Source: Epiperipatus broadwayi (Eukaryota; Onychophora; Udeonychophora; Euonychophora; Peripatidae). From it: a stretch of DNA of 64,000 nt. Shown in pieces: positions 1-10,679 of this stretch. Numbering within the stretch: position 1 is the stretch's first letter; each line of letters begins with the position of its first letter. The notes under the pieces are model-generated. The model did no database searches. It was not told the origin of the DNA and saw nothing but the letters and a program-made list of their open reading frames with translations. The translations under genes were made by a program, and so were the position numbers. The DNA lies in assembly GCA_028023455.1 (NCBI GenBank), contig JAQFVV010000233.1:1403296-1467295 (forward strand). Direction: 5' to 3'.

Positions 1-830
1 GGCGCAATCCGTTTAAGACTCGGATTGTGTTTTAATAGCAAATCAATAAGCAAATGATATAGTTCACGTTACCTTAACATTCCCGGGAATTTAGGCATTT
101 CAAAGGCATATGTTTTTACGATGTCAATGGTTTTAGAACTGGATGATCTCATAGTTATTCTTTCCCGTAGCTATCATTGTTCCTTGCCGTCGATGACCGG
201 AATTCGGTGTTCTTTAACTATCTTCTTTGCAGCACCTTCTGGATCGTGGGGCAGGCCTTCATCGCCTGTCAAGTTGAGGTTTTTACTCCACTCGATGCAT
301 GATACATTTTTGTTCCTATTAGCTCTCTGGACCCATGCAACAAGAAGGATATCCCCTCGCTATTTCCTTTTATATCTCCTTTCTTCTCATCCTTTCATGT
401 CCGTTTCTGTGATTCCATCCGGCGAAATTCCCTGGTTGCATCATCCCCCGGACTATGACTATGTCATCACGGTCGCCATTGTACTAAAACTTGCGTTTGT
501 ATTTTAGAAAAATCTCATTTTACTTTAACTGGCGATCTACTTGAAATATTTCAATCATGCACATATATATACTCGCATGCCACAAACACTCCAATAAAGC
601 ACGAGTTTTACGATATTTTTCCTCCCTTTAAAATCTAACAAACAACAACTAACTACAAATAAATATACGAATACAATACTGTTAATATTGAACTATTCCC
701 ACCACCATTTAATATTAGTATTTACAATTATTAATAACTTTATTAATCAATAGTGTTAGTAATATCTATATCCATTTATCTTGTAACTTTTGGCGGACTA
801 TTGGCTCTCCTCAGTCCGCACCTTGTTACA
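1..830 (-). repeat. 3' LTR of the Gypsy element (left copy)
   Basis: This repeats 6289-7118 almost exactly and lacks only its first base, which lies outside the window. In element orientation the LTR starts TGTAACAAGG at 830 and would end in CA. It directly follows a purine-rich tract, as expected for a 3' LTR. Most differences from the other copy lie between 80 and 480. The AT-rich part from 540 to 780 is identical apart from one site near 799. Confidence 0.95.
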
Positions 831-843
831 ATGCCCTCCCATT
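831..843 (-). promoter_or_regulatory. Polypurine tract of the Gypsy element
   Basis: Read on the minus strand this is AATGGGAGGGCAT, directly adjoining the TGTAAC start of the 3' LTR. Position and purine content fit the plus-strand DNA primer site used in LTR-retrotransposon reverse transcription. The assignment rests on position and composition only. Confidence 0.7.
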
Positions 844-964
844 TGGAAGCCTTCAAACACGCTCCACGGGTTTGGCAGGCTTTTACTTCTCTTGTATTCT
901 TTCTGCCGGCGGGTACTGCTGCCGGATTCCTTAGGGATTCCTCATCAGTGGGAGATGTTTGGCT

Positions 965-2071
965 TCATGCGGGTTTCAGCGCTCGTGAATTATAGGAGCC
1001 CTTGATCCCCGACCCTGTATCTACCCAGAAAGCATTGCTTCCTTGACATTTAACAATCGGAAAAGGTCCCTCGTACAAATTGCAGAATTTCTTGCAGATG
1101 TTTCTGCTTGCTTTGCTTACCGGTTGGGCACGCACCATGACCCAATCTCCCACTTTGAATAAATAAGGGCGATTCCCTTGCCTGTTCTTTCTCTGTTGCC
1201 CCATCTTTTGCATTGTCCACCTTGCCCTGCTTTGGTCATTTTCCACATCTACCGGACCCTCTTCCATTCCGGGAAGGGCTGTCTTAATAAGGCAAGGTAT
1301 GTGGCATCCGAAATGAAGCCGGAATGGTGCTAGACCTGTTGACTCATTTACGGACCAGTTTATGAAGTTAATTATTTGCGGGATGAGCTTGACCCACCCA
1401 CGATGGTTATCCCCGGTATACGTGCAGAACAGACGCCCCAGTTCCCTCATCACCCTTTCACAAGGGTTAGACTGAGGGTTACGAATCGAGGTTAGGCAAT
1501 GTTTGATCCCTTGATTCTGTATCCATTTGCACCATTCATTAGAGGTGAATGGAGTTCCGTGGTCCGACAGGAGGACACGAGGTTTTCCTACTTCGTTGAA
1601 GTACTTGGTTTCAAGCATCTTAATCGCGAATTTGGTGTTTGCCTGGGCGATGGGGTATGCTGCCACGTGTTTCGAGAACAAGACGTACGCCACAATAAGA
1701 TACCTTTTCCTTTTGAACGTGGGTAATGGTCCATAAAAATCAATGGCTGTTATTTCACGAGGACCTGTTGGGAGGATAGGCACTAGGTTTGCTGCATATG
1801 CACGGTTTGTGGGCTTGGTTCTCTGGCAACTTTTACATTCCCCTACTATGGCCTTCACCGAGGTGTGGATTCCAGGCCAATAAAACCATTTCCGAATTAG
1901 GTGTTCCGTCTTTAAGGCCCCGTAATGCCCATATATCTGGTGAACATAGGCTACTAATTCCTTTCTCAATTGACTCGGTACACTGGGCTTCCAGTTCTTT
2001 GTTTCTCCACACATTAGGGATTGAAGGATTCCATGGCATATGCGGTGTTTACTCATGAGCTGAGGGTCCAT
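965..2071 (-). CDS. Ty3/Gypsy integrase
   Basis: This 368-residue frame encodes an integrase, which inserts retrotransposon cDNA into chromosomes. An N-terminal zinc-binding HHCC module is visible (H49, H57, C79, C82). The catalytic core follows with D111 in the IDFYGP motif, D170 in LLSDHGTPF and E205 in NPCERV, an intact D,D-E triad with near-standard D-E spacing. The C-terminal part (about 315-368) has the GPF-type motif YEGPFPI of the GPY/F domain. No chromodomain is apparent. The frame overlaps the end of the upstream PR-RT-RNase H frame by 19 bases in the -1 phase. The ATG at 2071 lies in that overlap and need not be a real initiator, since integrase normally comes from a polyprotein. 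The shift lies at a run of five Gs on the minus strand, which could be a mutation or a frameshift site. Confidence 0.92.
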   Translation of the reverse strand: MDPQLMSKHRICHGILQSLMCGETKNWKPSVPSQLRKELVAYVHQIYGHYGALKTEHLIRKWFYWPGIHTSVKAIVGECKSCQRTKPTNRAYAANLVPILPTGPREITAIDFYGPLPTFKRKRYLIVAYVLFSKHVAAYPIAQANTKFAIKMLETKYFNEVGKPRVLLSDHGTPFTSNEWCKWIQNQGIKHCLTSIRNPQSNPCERVMRELGRLFCTYTGDNHRGWVKLIPQIINFINWSVNESTGLAPFRLHFGCHIPCLIKTALPGMEEGPVDVENDQSRARWTMQKMGQQRKNRQGNRPYLFKVGDWVMVRAQPVSKASRNICKKFCNLYEGPFPIVKCQGSNAFWVDTGSGIKGSYNSRALKPA

Positions 2072-4374
2072 ACCCCCTCTAATCTTTGGATCAGTGGTCC
2101 AAAGTCCTTATCTTGACGTTGCCATTCACCTAACTGTGCCAATTTTTTCTCTATCTCCTTGCTCATTTGTATGTCCATACTGGCGATGCATGCGTTTTCT
2201 GCCCTCATATGTTCTGCTTGGTGCCCCACCAGGTTCCGACTGAGAATGTTGGCTATGATATTATCCACCCCCTTACAATGATGGATGGTATAGTTGTACT
2301 CTTGGAGAAGTAAACTCCACCGGATTAGTCGACTGTTGGTAAGATAGCTGTGGTTGATAAATTCTAAACTTTTGTGATCTGTCACCACCGCTATCTCTGA
2401 CCCCAGCAGGAGTGGGCGGAATTTCTGGAAGGCCCAGACAATGGCTAATGCCTCCTTCTCCATAGCAGAATAGTTTAGCTCTGGCCCTTTTAGCAACCGG
2501 CTTATAAAATATAACACTCCCATTTTCTCTTCCTCTTGTGTTTGGGACAGAGTCGCGCCCAGCCCGTACCCACTACTGTCAGTTTGGAGTATGAACGGCT
2601 TGGTAAAGTCCGGGAATGCCAGCATGACCTGTTTGGCAAATTCCATTTTTATGTCCTCAAATGCTTTCTCTTGCTCCTCAGCCCATTTCCACGGGATATC
2701 TTTTCTTAGCAAATGCACTAGAGGCTCAGTATGTTCGGCCATCCGTTCATGGAACCGATGGTAGAAGTTACATAGGCCCAGGAAAGAACGAACCTGTTTT
2801 CTGGACCTAGGTATAGGAAAGTCCCGGATGGCAGATATTTTGTCCGGATGGGGTTTTAGTCCTTGATGGCCCACCAAGTGCCCCAAAAATGTCACTTCTT
2901 CTTTGACTAGAGTACTCTTTCCCAAATTGACCCTGATGCCCTTGTCTTTACACTCCTTAAGGAACATTTCAACTTCCTTCTCGTGTTCTTCCACACTACT
3001 TGACGCTATCACGATGTCATCGATATACATCGTGGTGATTTTTTTAATATCTTCCGACAATGTCTGGTCAAGACACCGTAGCAAACCCGCCCCGCTGTTT
3101 ATGAGGCCAAATGGCATCCTGTTGAATTGGTATGAATACCCATCGTACCGAAAGGCGGTGTACTGCCTGTCTTCCGGGTGAAGTTGAATCTGCCAATAGC
3201 TGGCAGTAAGGTCGAATGTTGAGAATACCTTCTTTCCCTTGAATTTTCCCAACAACTCATGCATGGGTGGGGGAATGGTACAATCGGGAATTGTCGCCCG
3301 ATTCAGCTGCCGCGCATCAAGACATATTCTAATCGCACCGTTCTTCTTTTTCACCACCACCAATGGGTTGCAAAACGGGGATGAGCATTTAGAAATGATG
3401 CCCCAATCCACCATTTGCTCTATTTGTCTTCGGACCTCCTCTCGGTATTGGTGAGGGACCGGGTATGATCGTGACTGAAATGGTTGGTTCTCCCTAAGTT
3501 TGATTGTCTGCTCGAATCCCTGTATCGTTCCGGGCACCTCTGAAAACACCTCCCTATATTTTTTTAGTATTTGCCCGAAAGCCCTCGCTTTGTCTTTGCC
3601 AACCATCCTAATCTCTTTAACTTTTTCTTCCATCATCTCCTCTACTTCTTCTACCTCCTTGATCTCTATAGATCCACACCAGTTGGTTGTGAGGAACTTG
3701 ATGGGTGTCCCTTTACATCCGAATTCCCCTCTGCGAAAATCCAACGTACATTGGTTCTTATGAAGGAAGTCCACCCCCACTAATACCTCATGTATTAACC
3801 CCTTCATGACTAGAAACACATGTGGAATCACTTCCTCACCAATCTGTAGATCCACCCAGACTTGTCTGGGTTCTATTTTCGCTCTTTTGTTGTTGGCCAT
3901 CCTAACCTGTATAGCTTTTATGGGTAGTGTCTTGATGTCTGGTTGTTTCTCCCTCATCTGCCAGTATATCTTTTCTGATAATACTGAAATTTGACTTCCT
4001 GAGTCAATGACCACCTCTACTTGGGTTTCTGCAATGCGTGCTTCCACTTTAGGGCATGTTTGGTTGATGTAGTTGGGGGCTCTGTCTTCATCATCACAAA
4101 CCAGATTTCCCACCCATCTATCTTCCACGCTCTTATGTTCCTTCTCTTCCATCTCTCTTCGCCACTGGCTGCACACTATTTGTTCAAGTGCCCAGTCCAC
4201 ATCTCGAGCTAGCCCCCTTTTGGCGGTCCTGGCTATGGCGGCCACGTCAGGTGGCACATTCCTACACACTATGCCCACGATCTGTCCTTCTGACAGTTTT
4301 AGCATCTCCAAATTCTCGCAGTCGAGCCACTTGTCACCTGAAGAAGTATATATACTCATCGTGTGGCTCCCCAA
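2053..4374 (-). CDS. Gypsy pol: protease, reverse transcriptase, RNase H
   Basis: This 773-residue frame carries the retrotransposon enzymes in order. Aspartic protease: catalytic DSGS at 124-127 with a VGVDFL segment near 199-204. Reverse transcriptase from about 290 to 500: motif A FDLT at 387-390, MPFG at 420-423 and the catalytic YIDD box at 450-453. RNase H from about 590 to 710: QTDSSG (D599), the SAMEKEALA helix (E639, E641) and VTDHKSLEF (D666). The usual ADALSR motif reads ANILSR at 708-713, so the last conserved acidic residue appears replaced by Asn. The first codon at 4374 is TTG and the first ATG is at 4359. The frame is probably expressed as part of a Gag-Pol precursor rather than from its own start. 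The ~110 residues before the protease contain no CCHC zinc knuckle. Confidence 0.93.
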   Translation of the reverse strand: MGSHTMSIYTSSGDKWLDCENLEMLKLSEGQIVGIVCRNVPPDVAAIARTAKRGLARDVDWALEQIVCSQWRREMEEKEHKSVEDRWVGNLVCDDEDRAPNYINQTCPKVEARIAETQVEVVIDSGSQISVLSEKIYWQMREKQPDIKTLPIKAIQVRMANNKRAKIEPRQVWVDLQIGEEVIPHVFLVMKGLIHEVLVGVDFLHKNQCTLDFRRGEFGCKGTPIKFLTTNWCGSIEIKEVEEVEEMMEEKVKEIRMVGKDKARAFGQILKKYREVFSEVPGTIQGFEQTIKLRENQPFQSRSYPVPHQYREEVRRQIEQMVDWGIISKCSSPFCNPLVVVKKKNGAIRICLDARQLNRATIPDCTIPPPMHELLGKFKGKKVFSTFDLTASYWQIQLHPEDRQYTAFRYDGYSYQFNRMPFGLINSGAGLLRCLDQTLSEDIKKITTMYIDDIVIASSSVEEHEKEVEMFLKECKDKGIRVNLGKSTLVKEEVTFLGHLVGHQGLKPHPDKISAIRDFPIPRSRKQVRSFLGLCNFYHRFHERMAEHTEPLVHLLRKDIPWKWAEEQEKAFEDIKMEFAKQVMLAFPDFTKPFILQTDSSGYGLGATLSQTQEEEKMGVLYFISRLLKGPELNYSAMEKEALAIVWAFQKFRPLLLGSEIAVVTDHKSLEFINHSYLTNSRLIRWSLLLQEYNYTIHHCKGVDNIIANILSRNLVGHQAEHMRAENACIASMDIQMSKEIEKKLAQLGEWQRQDKDFGPLIQRLEGVWTLSS

Positions 4375-4668
4375 ATCTCTGTCTACTTATTTCATTGAAT
4401 ATATATTCTTGGATTTCTATATTCCAAAAAGCTTGTTTGAGAGCTCTTTCGTACCCCTCAAAAGCTCCCGGTTGCTCACTCAATGCCTCCCACCATCTTT
4501 GGGCATGTTCCTGTAGGTGGATTGCTGCAATTATCACTTGTCCTCTTCCTCTGCGGGGTACCTGCAAAAATATCTTTTTAGACTGCGGATATGTTCACCA
4601 GGGGATTCCCACATCTTCCCCGAAAATCTCTGAATCCTAATTGCCTCATTACTTATATTATTCTCCAT
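4334..4668 (-). pseudogene. Gypsy gag (capsid) remnant, out of phase
   Basis: Two overlapping minus-strand pieces show retrotransposon gag features. A 44-codon stretch starts at the ATG at 4668 (RFSGKMWESPGEHIRSLKRYF region) and ends at 4534. A second frame continues to 4334 with the capsid-like pattern HLQEHAQRWWEALSEQ followed by aromatic and basic residues. The first piece is in the same phase as pol and the second is shifted, so a compensating pair of indels, or less likely two frameshift events, separates them. The visible gag is very short for the family, and neither piece has a zinc-knuckle nucleocapsid. I infer an inactivated gag. An unrecognised N-terminal part may lie upstream of 4668. 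Confidence 0.75.
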
Positions 4669-6288
4669 TACTGTTTATCAATCTCCCTTCACTTGACTGG
4701 CTTTGATTACCCTACCCCCATCCAGTGCTGTTGCTTTCATTCTTTTTACTCTATAATGCTACGCTTTCATGTGCCATTACATATTCGTATTTCCCATTCA
4801 TAAGCTTTGAAATTTCCAATTTATGGCTTTATCATCGCAAATCCCACCAAGAGAAGAAAAAAAATTATTTATAATTGCATATGAGTTCGCGTATGGTTTA
4901 TGCGCCTCTATTATCATTACACGTTGCCTAATTTCCCTCTCTTTTATTATCGATCTATGCTGACTTTCTTCTGAATTCAACTAAAATGCTCTATTTAGAC
5001 CTCTGAAAACCATTAGGGTTAGCGGTAGTTTTTATTAATAACTCAGATAATGTATAAAAATATATATATATTCATTTCCAGCATATTAATACGGCTCAGT
5101 GTTATTGCTCTAACATATATATTCCAGTCGTCTCTTTTTTTTCCTTTCTTTTTTTTTTTTTTTTTTAAAAAAATTTTTAAAAAAAAAAAAATTTTTTTTT
5201 AAATCATTCGCCGTTTTTCTTTTCTTTAACCTCATAAAATGCGTGAAAGTATCGGATTTTTGTTTACTATATCGACTTCATGTCAAATCCACTGGTCGTT
5301 GCGCCCTCTTTTATTTGAACCTTCTACTATATTCCTATTCCCCATCGCTCTCCAGAGGCCCCACAGTTGCGGCGTCCAGTTATAACGAGCCGCTTCGCCC
5401 GCTGAAGGGTCGTATTAATAAATTCACGAAAAGGGCTATGGTTAACTTGAGATTTAACCTTATATATATAAAATTTCCCCTTTCTGCATGATACCCTGGG
5501 CATATTTATGGATAGCGTATTTGCTTCCAAGCGCCAAACCTATTTGCGAGGGACAAATAAGAATTACACCGCGGTGTATTATTGATGCAGAATATACCCC
5601 GATAGCGACTCGATAGATATTTACTATCGCTCTACCTTTCCCTGTAATTTGGGGGGGGGTATTAATTAGCCTAGCTCATCTCAGGGGGTGGTGGTCATGA
5701 GACCGTGGACGGGAACTATGGATTCCGACACTACTTTCTTTTAACTTGAGGTGAATTAATATCCGTAATTACATTTCTGTCTATCTGAGAAGAAAGATTA
5801 TAGAAATCCTATCTTATCGATTAGATTTTCCCTGTGAAAAAAGGGAATTCCCGTTTAATTTCAGAGGAGTGCGCTCGCTACCTTATACTAAATTTCTCTA
5901 TGCCGGTTATTCAAGGTAGAGTATACGTTTTACATTAATTACGAAATCTTTAACTCTATAACTATGAATCTTATTAAACTAACATAAATAAAAAGTAAAA
6001 AGAAAATATTCAAAGATATTCATAACATAAAACAATTTATTATAAAATAAGAAGGTCAGGATTTATTTAATTGACCCGCCATTATTCACAACTCGTGCTT
6101 CATAGAATGTCAAGCATACACACACATACGTACAGATTAAGCATATTATTCTTTGGATCTTTATAGGCAACACAACACGTTATTAATGTTCTTTTATTAA
6201 ATTGCTTCCATGGACTTTGTAGTTTGAAAGTTTTATTGAAACACATTTTAAATATAGAGAATTTAATTTATTTCAAAGTTCCGATGGA
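4669..6288 (-). other. Gypsy 5' leader / untranslated region
   Basis: Between the 5' LTR and the first gag-like codon there is about 1.6 kb without a convincing reading frame; the longest minus-strand frames (about 60-67 codons at 4798-4980 and 5327-5530) match nothing I recognise. A homopolymer T/A tract lies at 5149-5201. I could not find a primer-binding site starting TGG at the LTR edge near 6288, so the priming mechanism is unresolved. Confidence 0.5.
5149..5201. repeat. Alternating poly-T / poly-A tract, self-complementary
   Basis: Runs of T, A, T, A and T follow one another without interruption and can fold back on themselves. The tract sits inside the leader of the Gypsy element. It may be a slippage product or part of the leader structure. 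Confidence 0.8.
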
Positions 6289-7118
6289 TGGCGCAATCCG
6301 TTTAAGACTCGGATTGTGTTTTAATAGCAAATCAATAAGCAAATGATATAGTTCACGTTACCTTAACATTTCCGGGAATTTAGGCATTTCAAAGGCATAT
6401 GTTTTACGATGTCAATGGTTTTAGAACTGGATGATCTCATAGTTATTCTTTCCCGTAGCTATCATTGTTCCTTGCCGTCGATGACTGGAATTCGGCGTTC
6501 TTTAACTATCTTCTTTGCAGCACCTTCTGGATCGTGGGGCAGGCCTTCATCGCCTGTCAAGTTGAGGTTTTTACCCCACTCGATGCATGATACGTTTTTG
6601 TTCTTATTAGCTCTCTGGACCCGTGCAACAAGAAGGACATCCCCTTGCTATTTCCTTTTATATCTCCTTTCTTCTCGTCCTTTCACGTCCGTTTCTGTGA
6701 TTCCATCCGGCGAAATTCCCTGGTTGTGTCATCCCCCGGACTATGACTACGTCATCGCGGTCGCCATTGTACTAAAACTTGCGTTTGTATTTTAGAAAAA
6801 TCTCATTTTACTTTAACTGGCCATCTACTTGAAATATTTCAATCATGCACATATATATACTCGCATGCCACAAACACTCCAATAAAGCACGAGTTTTACG
6901 ATATTTTTCCTCCCTTTAAAATCTAACAAACAACAACTAACTACAAATAAATATACGAATACAATACTGTTAATATTGAACTATTCCCACCACCATTTAA
7001 TATTAGTATTTACAATTATTAATAACTTTATTAATCAATAGTGTTAGTAATATCTATATCCATTTATCTTGTAACTTTTGGCGGACCATTGGCTCTCCTC
7101 AGTCCGCACCTTGTTACA
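6289..7118 (-). repeat. 5' LTR of the Gypsy element (right copy)
   Basis: This LTR begins TG at 6289 and ends ACA at 7118 on the plus strand, so in element orientation it runs TGTAAC...CA. It matches 1-830 with about 17 substitutions, 16 of them transitions, and one T-run indel. Eleven differences are at CpG positions. As the 5' LTR it should hold the element's promoter, but I see no convincing TATA box in element orientation. Confidence 0.95.
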
Positions 7119-7180
7119 ATAATGTATATATATATTGTGTATAATGTATGTATATATGGTATATATATATAAATAAAAAA

Positions 7181-7223
7181 ACAATTACTTTTTTATAAAG
7201 CTGCTTTATAGAGAAGTAATTGT
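7181..7223. repeat. Short perfect-loop inverted repeat
   Basis: Two 21-base arms (7181-7201 and 7203-7223) are nearly complementary around a single base, ACAATTACTT...AAGTAATTGT. It follows a (TA)-rich stretch just outside the Gypsy element. It could be a tiny MITE remnant or a hairpin of no function. Confidence 0.65.
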
Positions 7224-8419
7224 GTCTTTTTTTAGTAATAGTATTTTTTATATTTCTTTGAGTTAGTTCATATATTTGTTATTTTCACATATATATATAT
7301 ATATGTAATAGAATATAAAAAGGAGTCGTTTTATAATGAAATATAATGTTTGGTAATATTGTCTATATGATAGACTATTTTAAGTATTCATGTATTTATA
7401 CATATTTTAGCTCCGAAGAAGACTGCTAGTCAGTCAAATCTGTCAGATAGATTAAGTTAAATAAAATAAGCATTGTGACAGCAATAAAGAAAAATAGATA
7501 TGTTTAATTATACTCATTTTAACTAACTTGGTGAGTAAAAATTTTTAGGGTAATGTGTGTAAGAGTTTCTTCAGCACAAAAATGTATAACAGGGTAAGGA
7601 TTTACAGGTCAAAAGGTTTTAATCAAACCAATAAAATTGAAAACAAATTAATTACTAAGCCTATGTTCAAATTTTGTAATAAATATTTATGCAAAAAAAT
7701 AATTATATGGTTATAAATTTGCAATAGAATTTTTGTCAGATTAAAAACATCTCCTTCAAAGTGCAGTGCTTGGATCAAGTGATAAATATAGTACTACACT
7801 TGAGCCATGATTTAAACAAGTAAAAAAAAAATTATTTTGATATTTGTGCAATTTCCAGATTCTGTTTATGAATTTCATAAAAAAATGTGTAGTGTATTTT
7901 CAGATATCAAGCTGGCATAAAAAAAATAATAATGAAACTATAAAAACAGATCGTATGAATGATGTTATGAAAAAATGGAACATTTAAGTCAATTATGTAA
8001 TCAAAGATTCAAACAACATGAAAAGGCTTAAATATTTTATTTGCAACTATTAGTCTTATAATGCTTTACACTGCAGTAATATTTTTACTAAATTATTTTA
8101 CTGACACTAAAACTATTTACTTTTAAAAGATAATCTACATATTTTATTTGCTTACTTATTAGTCCTATATGAAGTAATTTATATTAAAATGTGCTTAGAT
8201 CAATTTAATCCATTAACTCAGGTACTTTTTGACTTCCAAAATTTTGATTAAATACAGTATTTTATTAAATTTTCTTGCTGTCCCTGCCATTACAAAATGT
8301 TCCTTCTTTATTTCAAAAAAGCATAGTTGTTCTGTAATTTTAAAATGGTGTATTAACATCATTATAAGTGATAATGCCATTCAGTTTTTTTATAACCATA
8401 AACATTTTCATAGTACTTT
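7224..8419. other. AT-rich stretch without recognised features
   Basis: The stretch holds short (TA) runs near 7280-7305 and poly-A/T stretches. No reading frame has codon-like composition. Part of it may belong to the left LTR of the decayed Gypsy element that follows, but I could not align it with the right-hand copy. Confidence 0.5.
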
Positions 8420-9370
8420 TATTGACCTTTTATTTGGAAAAAAAGTATGAAGAGGTCAGAATGAAGTGACAGAAATTTCTTATTCATGAATCAGATACCT
8501 TGCTTCTATGCTAGTAAATCTTTTCTATTTAAGTCTGAACATTACCAACTCATCCTCTATGGATCAACCATGTCAGATGAAAGAAGAATCACTGGAGCTC
8601 TTAGCAAATTATTCTGATAAAATTTAAACTGCATATGAATGTAGCCATCATGCATTTTAATAAGAACAGAAATATTAACAATATATCTTTATTTTGGATA
8701 TATATTTGCAAAATGTACATCATCAAGACAATATAATGAATACTATGTTATCCAATGATTATTTTCATAGTAAATGTTATTTCATTTTATTGTTTCTGCT
8801 AGCGAAAACATCTTCTGATAATTAAAATTACTGTCACTGCCTTTTATAGGTATGGTAAAGAAATTAGACACCTCCATCCAAACTTTATCTTTATCTATCT
8901 CAATGGTAAGTTTATTGATTAGCAATGTGATGAATCACAAAATATGGAAATAAGGAAGGAAAACACATAAAAGGAATTTTTTGTGTGAATTTGAATTTTT
9001 TTTTTAACAAACTATGTTATAAATACAATTTTTTTTTAATAAATTGAAAACTTTCTTATTTAGTTAACAATTTTTACAATTTTGGTTTGTTTTGAATATG
9101 GTTTACATTGTTTTTTTTTTTTTAACAATTATAATTAATTTATGTTTGATTTCTCTCTTTTTTTATTAATTATAATTAGTTAATAATTTTTTAAAAATAT
9201 ATACACATAAAATATTTGTTTGATAGTCCATATCAATACACTCTTACAATTATGGAAACTATTTTTTTTTTTTTATTGAGACTGGGTTGTTTGTAAAATG
9301 GTGTTATTTCTGAATTACTATGCCTTCCATTACCTGATAGACTTGTAGCTGACTAGACATTGCTACATAC
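8420..9370 (-). repeat. Left LTR remnant of the old Gypsy element
   Basis: Matches to 16130-16730 include the stretches around 8485-8590 (paired with 16200-16300), 8925-9000 (16350-16430) and 9215-9365 (16570-16715). About 270 bp at 8640-8920 is absent from the right copy and is either an insertion here or a deletion there. Divergence is high. Confidence 0.65.
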
Positions 9371-10679
9371 CAATCCAAATGGGCAATGAAATTTGAGTTG
9401 AATTACATTGAGGATATGATTGCCTCAAACAATTTTATTTTACCTTATATTGAATATTATTTTTCTCATGCTTAATTGTTTACTATATTATTTTCTTTTT
9501 TAGATTTACCAGCTATTACTGTGACTCTCTGGCCTCTCTTGACATTTGGTAATGTTTTTAATCATATTATTTATTTATTGGGGATCTGGATGACTTTTAG
9601 CAATCAAATGATAGATAGAATAATTCAACCAGAGACCATAAATATCCAATGCAATACAAATACCAGATGAGTTATCTCACTTTAACCACAATACACAACT
9701 TATAATCCATAAGATAAAAACAAATTTATGGCACAATGAAGCTTTGTCATAAAAGTTTATGCGTCTTAAAAACTTATGGTTTATGATACAGTTCTTTCCA
9801 TGGTAAATAACCTAATATTAATTCTCTGCTTGTTTTGAGACTTATGGGTTAGCTTTGATGAAATTTTGAATTTTAAAGTTAGGTTAGTGCAATGCAGTGG
9901 TATATTCATTTATAGAACATCATAAACCCAATGCATCCTCATGCCAGTTTAAAATTCTCCAACTACCATCAATACTGAATACAATAAATATGCATCAACA
10001 GCTAAAAATTAGCTTAAAATTTAGTCAATCTGTATGGCAGGCTACATTTTTTTCAAAAAATGTATTAATTACCAGACATTACATTTTCCTTTCTTTTCTC
10101 TCCTCTTACACTACAAAAACATTATTTTCATACTTCTTCATGATTTGAAATGGACATTTATATTTATTTGAAATTTTTTTTTATAAATATTCCTTTCAGG
10201 ACAACTTACAGGAGGAATTCAGATCATCACTAATCCTCCACTTGGAGTAGATGTGAAAAGCACCAAGACTTCCATTTTCTCATTTCACCATTTTAATTTA
10301 ATTACTATAGTGCTCTAATTTTATTCCTGTCATAAGTTTAAATATTATTGGAACCTTAGTTTGCATAGAATGGCTACATTTTTTATAATGTAACTAGCTG
10401 TTCCATAGCAAAATTAACAGCCTAACTAAACTAATGTAATTTACCACCTGCTTGATTTAGTTATCTTAATTATAATGATTGGTATTAATATAAACTATGA
10501 ACCATCATCTTAGCTTATGAATCACACATCCACATGGATTTGACTGAGTTACAAATAGATATCAAAACATGTTTAATTTCTTGTTTTTTGACCTACCTTG
10601 ACATTCAAAAGATATAAATGGTATTATATGTTGCAATAATCATTTTTGACTTTCCCTACAATATCAAAATTTTAGGTTT
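9371..10679. other. Interior of old Gypsy element, no recognised coding
   Basis: This lies between the left LTR remnant and the integrase trace. Poly-T stretches and short open frames are present, but I see no motif. It may hold the decayed integrase C-terminus and 3' untranslated region. Confidence 0.45.

Larger units (their letters stand above)
1..7118 (-). mobile_element. Ty3/Gypsy LTR retrotransposon, nearly complete
   Basis: The element is bounded by two nearly identical direct repeats (LTRs) and reads on the minus strand: right LTR, leader, gag, protease-RT-RNase H, integrase, polypurine tract, left LTR. Domain order PR-RT-RH-IN assigns it to Ty3/Gypsy. Its left end falls about one base outside the window, judged from the matching right LTR, which starts TG at 6289. 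The LTRs differ at about 17 substitutions and one indel by eye, so the insertion is fairly recent. It is visibly richer in G and C than the flanking DNA. Gag is shifted out of phase and pol changes frame before integrase, so this copy is probably not autonomous unless frameshifting is programmed. The target-site duplication cannot be checked because the left flank is missing. Confidence 0.95.

Noticed and set aside
121-507. 128-codon plus-strand frame, repeated at 6409-6795 in the other LTR
   Set aside because: It is antisense to the element and lies entirely in the LTR; differences between copies change amino acids freely and fit CpG decay, and no domain is recognisable.
1499-4640. Many plus-strand frames of 60-150 codons
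   Set aside because: They are antisense shadows of the Gypsy gag and pol frames.
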